Below, piece by piece: positions 63,617 through 64,000 of a stretch of DNA of 64,000 nucleotides. The notes under the pieces were generated by a model. The model saw only the letters and a program-made list of their open reading frames with translations. It did no database searches and had not been told where the DNA came from. Location of the stretch: assembly GCA_019931105.1 (NCBI GenBank), contig JAIOUW010000004.1, forward strand, positions 1 through 64,000, read 5' to 3'. The first letter of the stretch is position 1. The number at the start of each line of letters is the position of its first letter. The translations under genes and the position numbers were made by a program. Source of the DNA: Flavobacteriaceae bacterium NBU2977 (lineage in GTDB: Bacteria > Bacteroidota > Bacteroidia > Flavobacteriales > Flavobacteriaceae).

Positions 63617-64000
63617 TTAATTTCTGTTTCTATATAGTTCGATGGCCTGCAGGTATTTCATTCCGACGGATTTCGTTTGAGGATATAGAAATCCACTTAA
63701 TTCGGGGTGGTTTTCATCGACCCAGCTTACAAGTCCATCCCTGTTTTTGAGAAATTTTTCAACATCGAAAACCTCGTATTCAATTCTTTCAACCTTGACT
63801 ATTTTATTATTGTCAAATCGTACGATTTCATTCCAAACCATTGGTTCTTCATGAAGGAACAAGATTCTTTTGTCCATTTTTGAAATCTTTGCTTTGACAA
63901 TTTCACCGTCTTGTTCAATTTGAAGGATGTTGTATGTTGGATTGAATACAGAATCCCATTCCAGCCATACGGTATATCCCTTTTGAGAAAAACGCTCTTC
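63617..64000 (-). CDS. Hypothetical protein, 5' end beyond the window
   Basis: The frame is open to the window edge (128 codons incl. stop seen), so the gene is partial. The visible part reads SQKGYTVWLEWDSVFNPTYN near the edge and ends with GLVSWVDENHP...GMKYLQAIELYRNRN. An internal ATG at 63877 exists, but the upstream codons look equally coding. I do not recognise a family. The protein is soluble, rich in acidic and aromatic residues. It lies next to the inverted-repeat element, so it may be part of a variable region. Confidence 0.65.
   Translation of the reverse strand, partial: EERFSQKGYTVWLEWDSVFNPTYNILQIEQDGEIVKAKISKMDKRILFLHEEPMVWNEIVRFDNNKIVKVERIEYEVFDVEKFLKNRDGLVSWVDENHPELSGFLYPQTKSVGMKYLQAIELYRNRN

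Noticed and set aside
1-64000. Search for CRISPR arrays, transposases, prophage and toxin-antitoxin pairs
   Set aside because: No regularly spaced repeats and no recognisable cas, transposase, integrase, phage or toxin genes were seen.

Overview
The window is from the chromosome of a member of the Bacteroidota, almost certainly a marine Flavobacteriaceae. The evidence is a gldJ / porV pair (gliding motility and type IX secretion), a SusC/SusD pair, a hybrid two-component system with a periplasmic propeller sensor, an exbB-exbD-tonB-folC cluster, a PafA-type phosphatase, almost no Shine-Dalgarno sequences, and several promoter elements of the Bacteroidetes form TTG-N17-23-TAnnTTTG. I cannot name the genus. 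Most genes are core housekeeping genes. No phage, transposase or CRISPR array is visible.

Layout. 1-92: 3' end of a 5S rRNA and its terminator, so an rRNA operon ends here. 182-7771: a lipoprotein sulfatase, then gltBD (glutamate synthase) on the minus strand. 8095-12657: a small lipoprotein and a large hybrid two-component sensor/regulator. 12968-20355: acyl-CoA dehydrogenase, amino acid dehydrogenase, NhaD antiporter, and a tight exbB-exbD-tonB-folC run. 20416-32273: a block bracketed by two tRNA-Val genes (UAC and GAC). It holds a possible tiny transcription unit, susC-susD, a 1123-residue FG-GAP/UnbV lipoprotein with 7+7 calcium-type repeats, a PfkB sugar kinase and a Tat-exported beta-propeller protein. 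No glycosidase is present, so this looks like a PUL-like uptake locus without its enzymes.

32510-37923: a cusA-cusB heavy-metal efflux pair without an outer-membrane factor. 37928-46047: murF, gldJ, porV, cdd, pdhA and pdhC. The sortase gene porU, normally expected between gldJ and porV, is absent. 46161-57877: M28 peptidase, SDR, penicillin acylase family protein, GNAT, SprT-like protein, manC, DUF389 protein, an Mla-type ABC pair and a PafA-like phosphatase. 57889-64000: murI, a PhyH dioxygenase, folA, a 2TM protein, an aminotransferase, a stand-alone CBM48 protein, thyA, a four-helix-bundle (S23/IVP) gene and a hypothetical gene cut by the window edge.

How the genes fit together: gltBD and the amino acid dehydrogenase handle ammonium and glutamate. 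ExbB/ExbD/TonB energise outer-membrane receptors such as the SusC here. folC, folA and thyA belong to the folate/thymidylate cycle. murF and murI make peptidoglycan. pdhA and pdhC make parts of pyruvate dehydrogenase. GldJ and PorV belong to gliding and type IX secretion.

The most unusual signals are: (i) a four-helix-bundle gene enclosed by 30-nt imperfect inverted repeats, set between the thyA start codon and a coding-like 3' remnant; (ii) a second copy of the sprT-like 3' end just past its stop codon, differing only at wobble positions over seven codons; (iii) the missing porU; (iv) a possible promoter / 46-codon ORF / terminator unit upstream of susC. I found no clearly new multi-gene system; the four-helix-bundle element is the nearest candidate.
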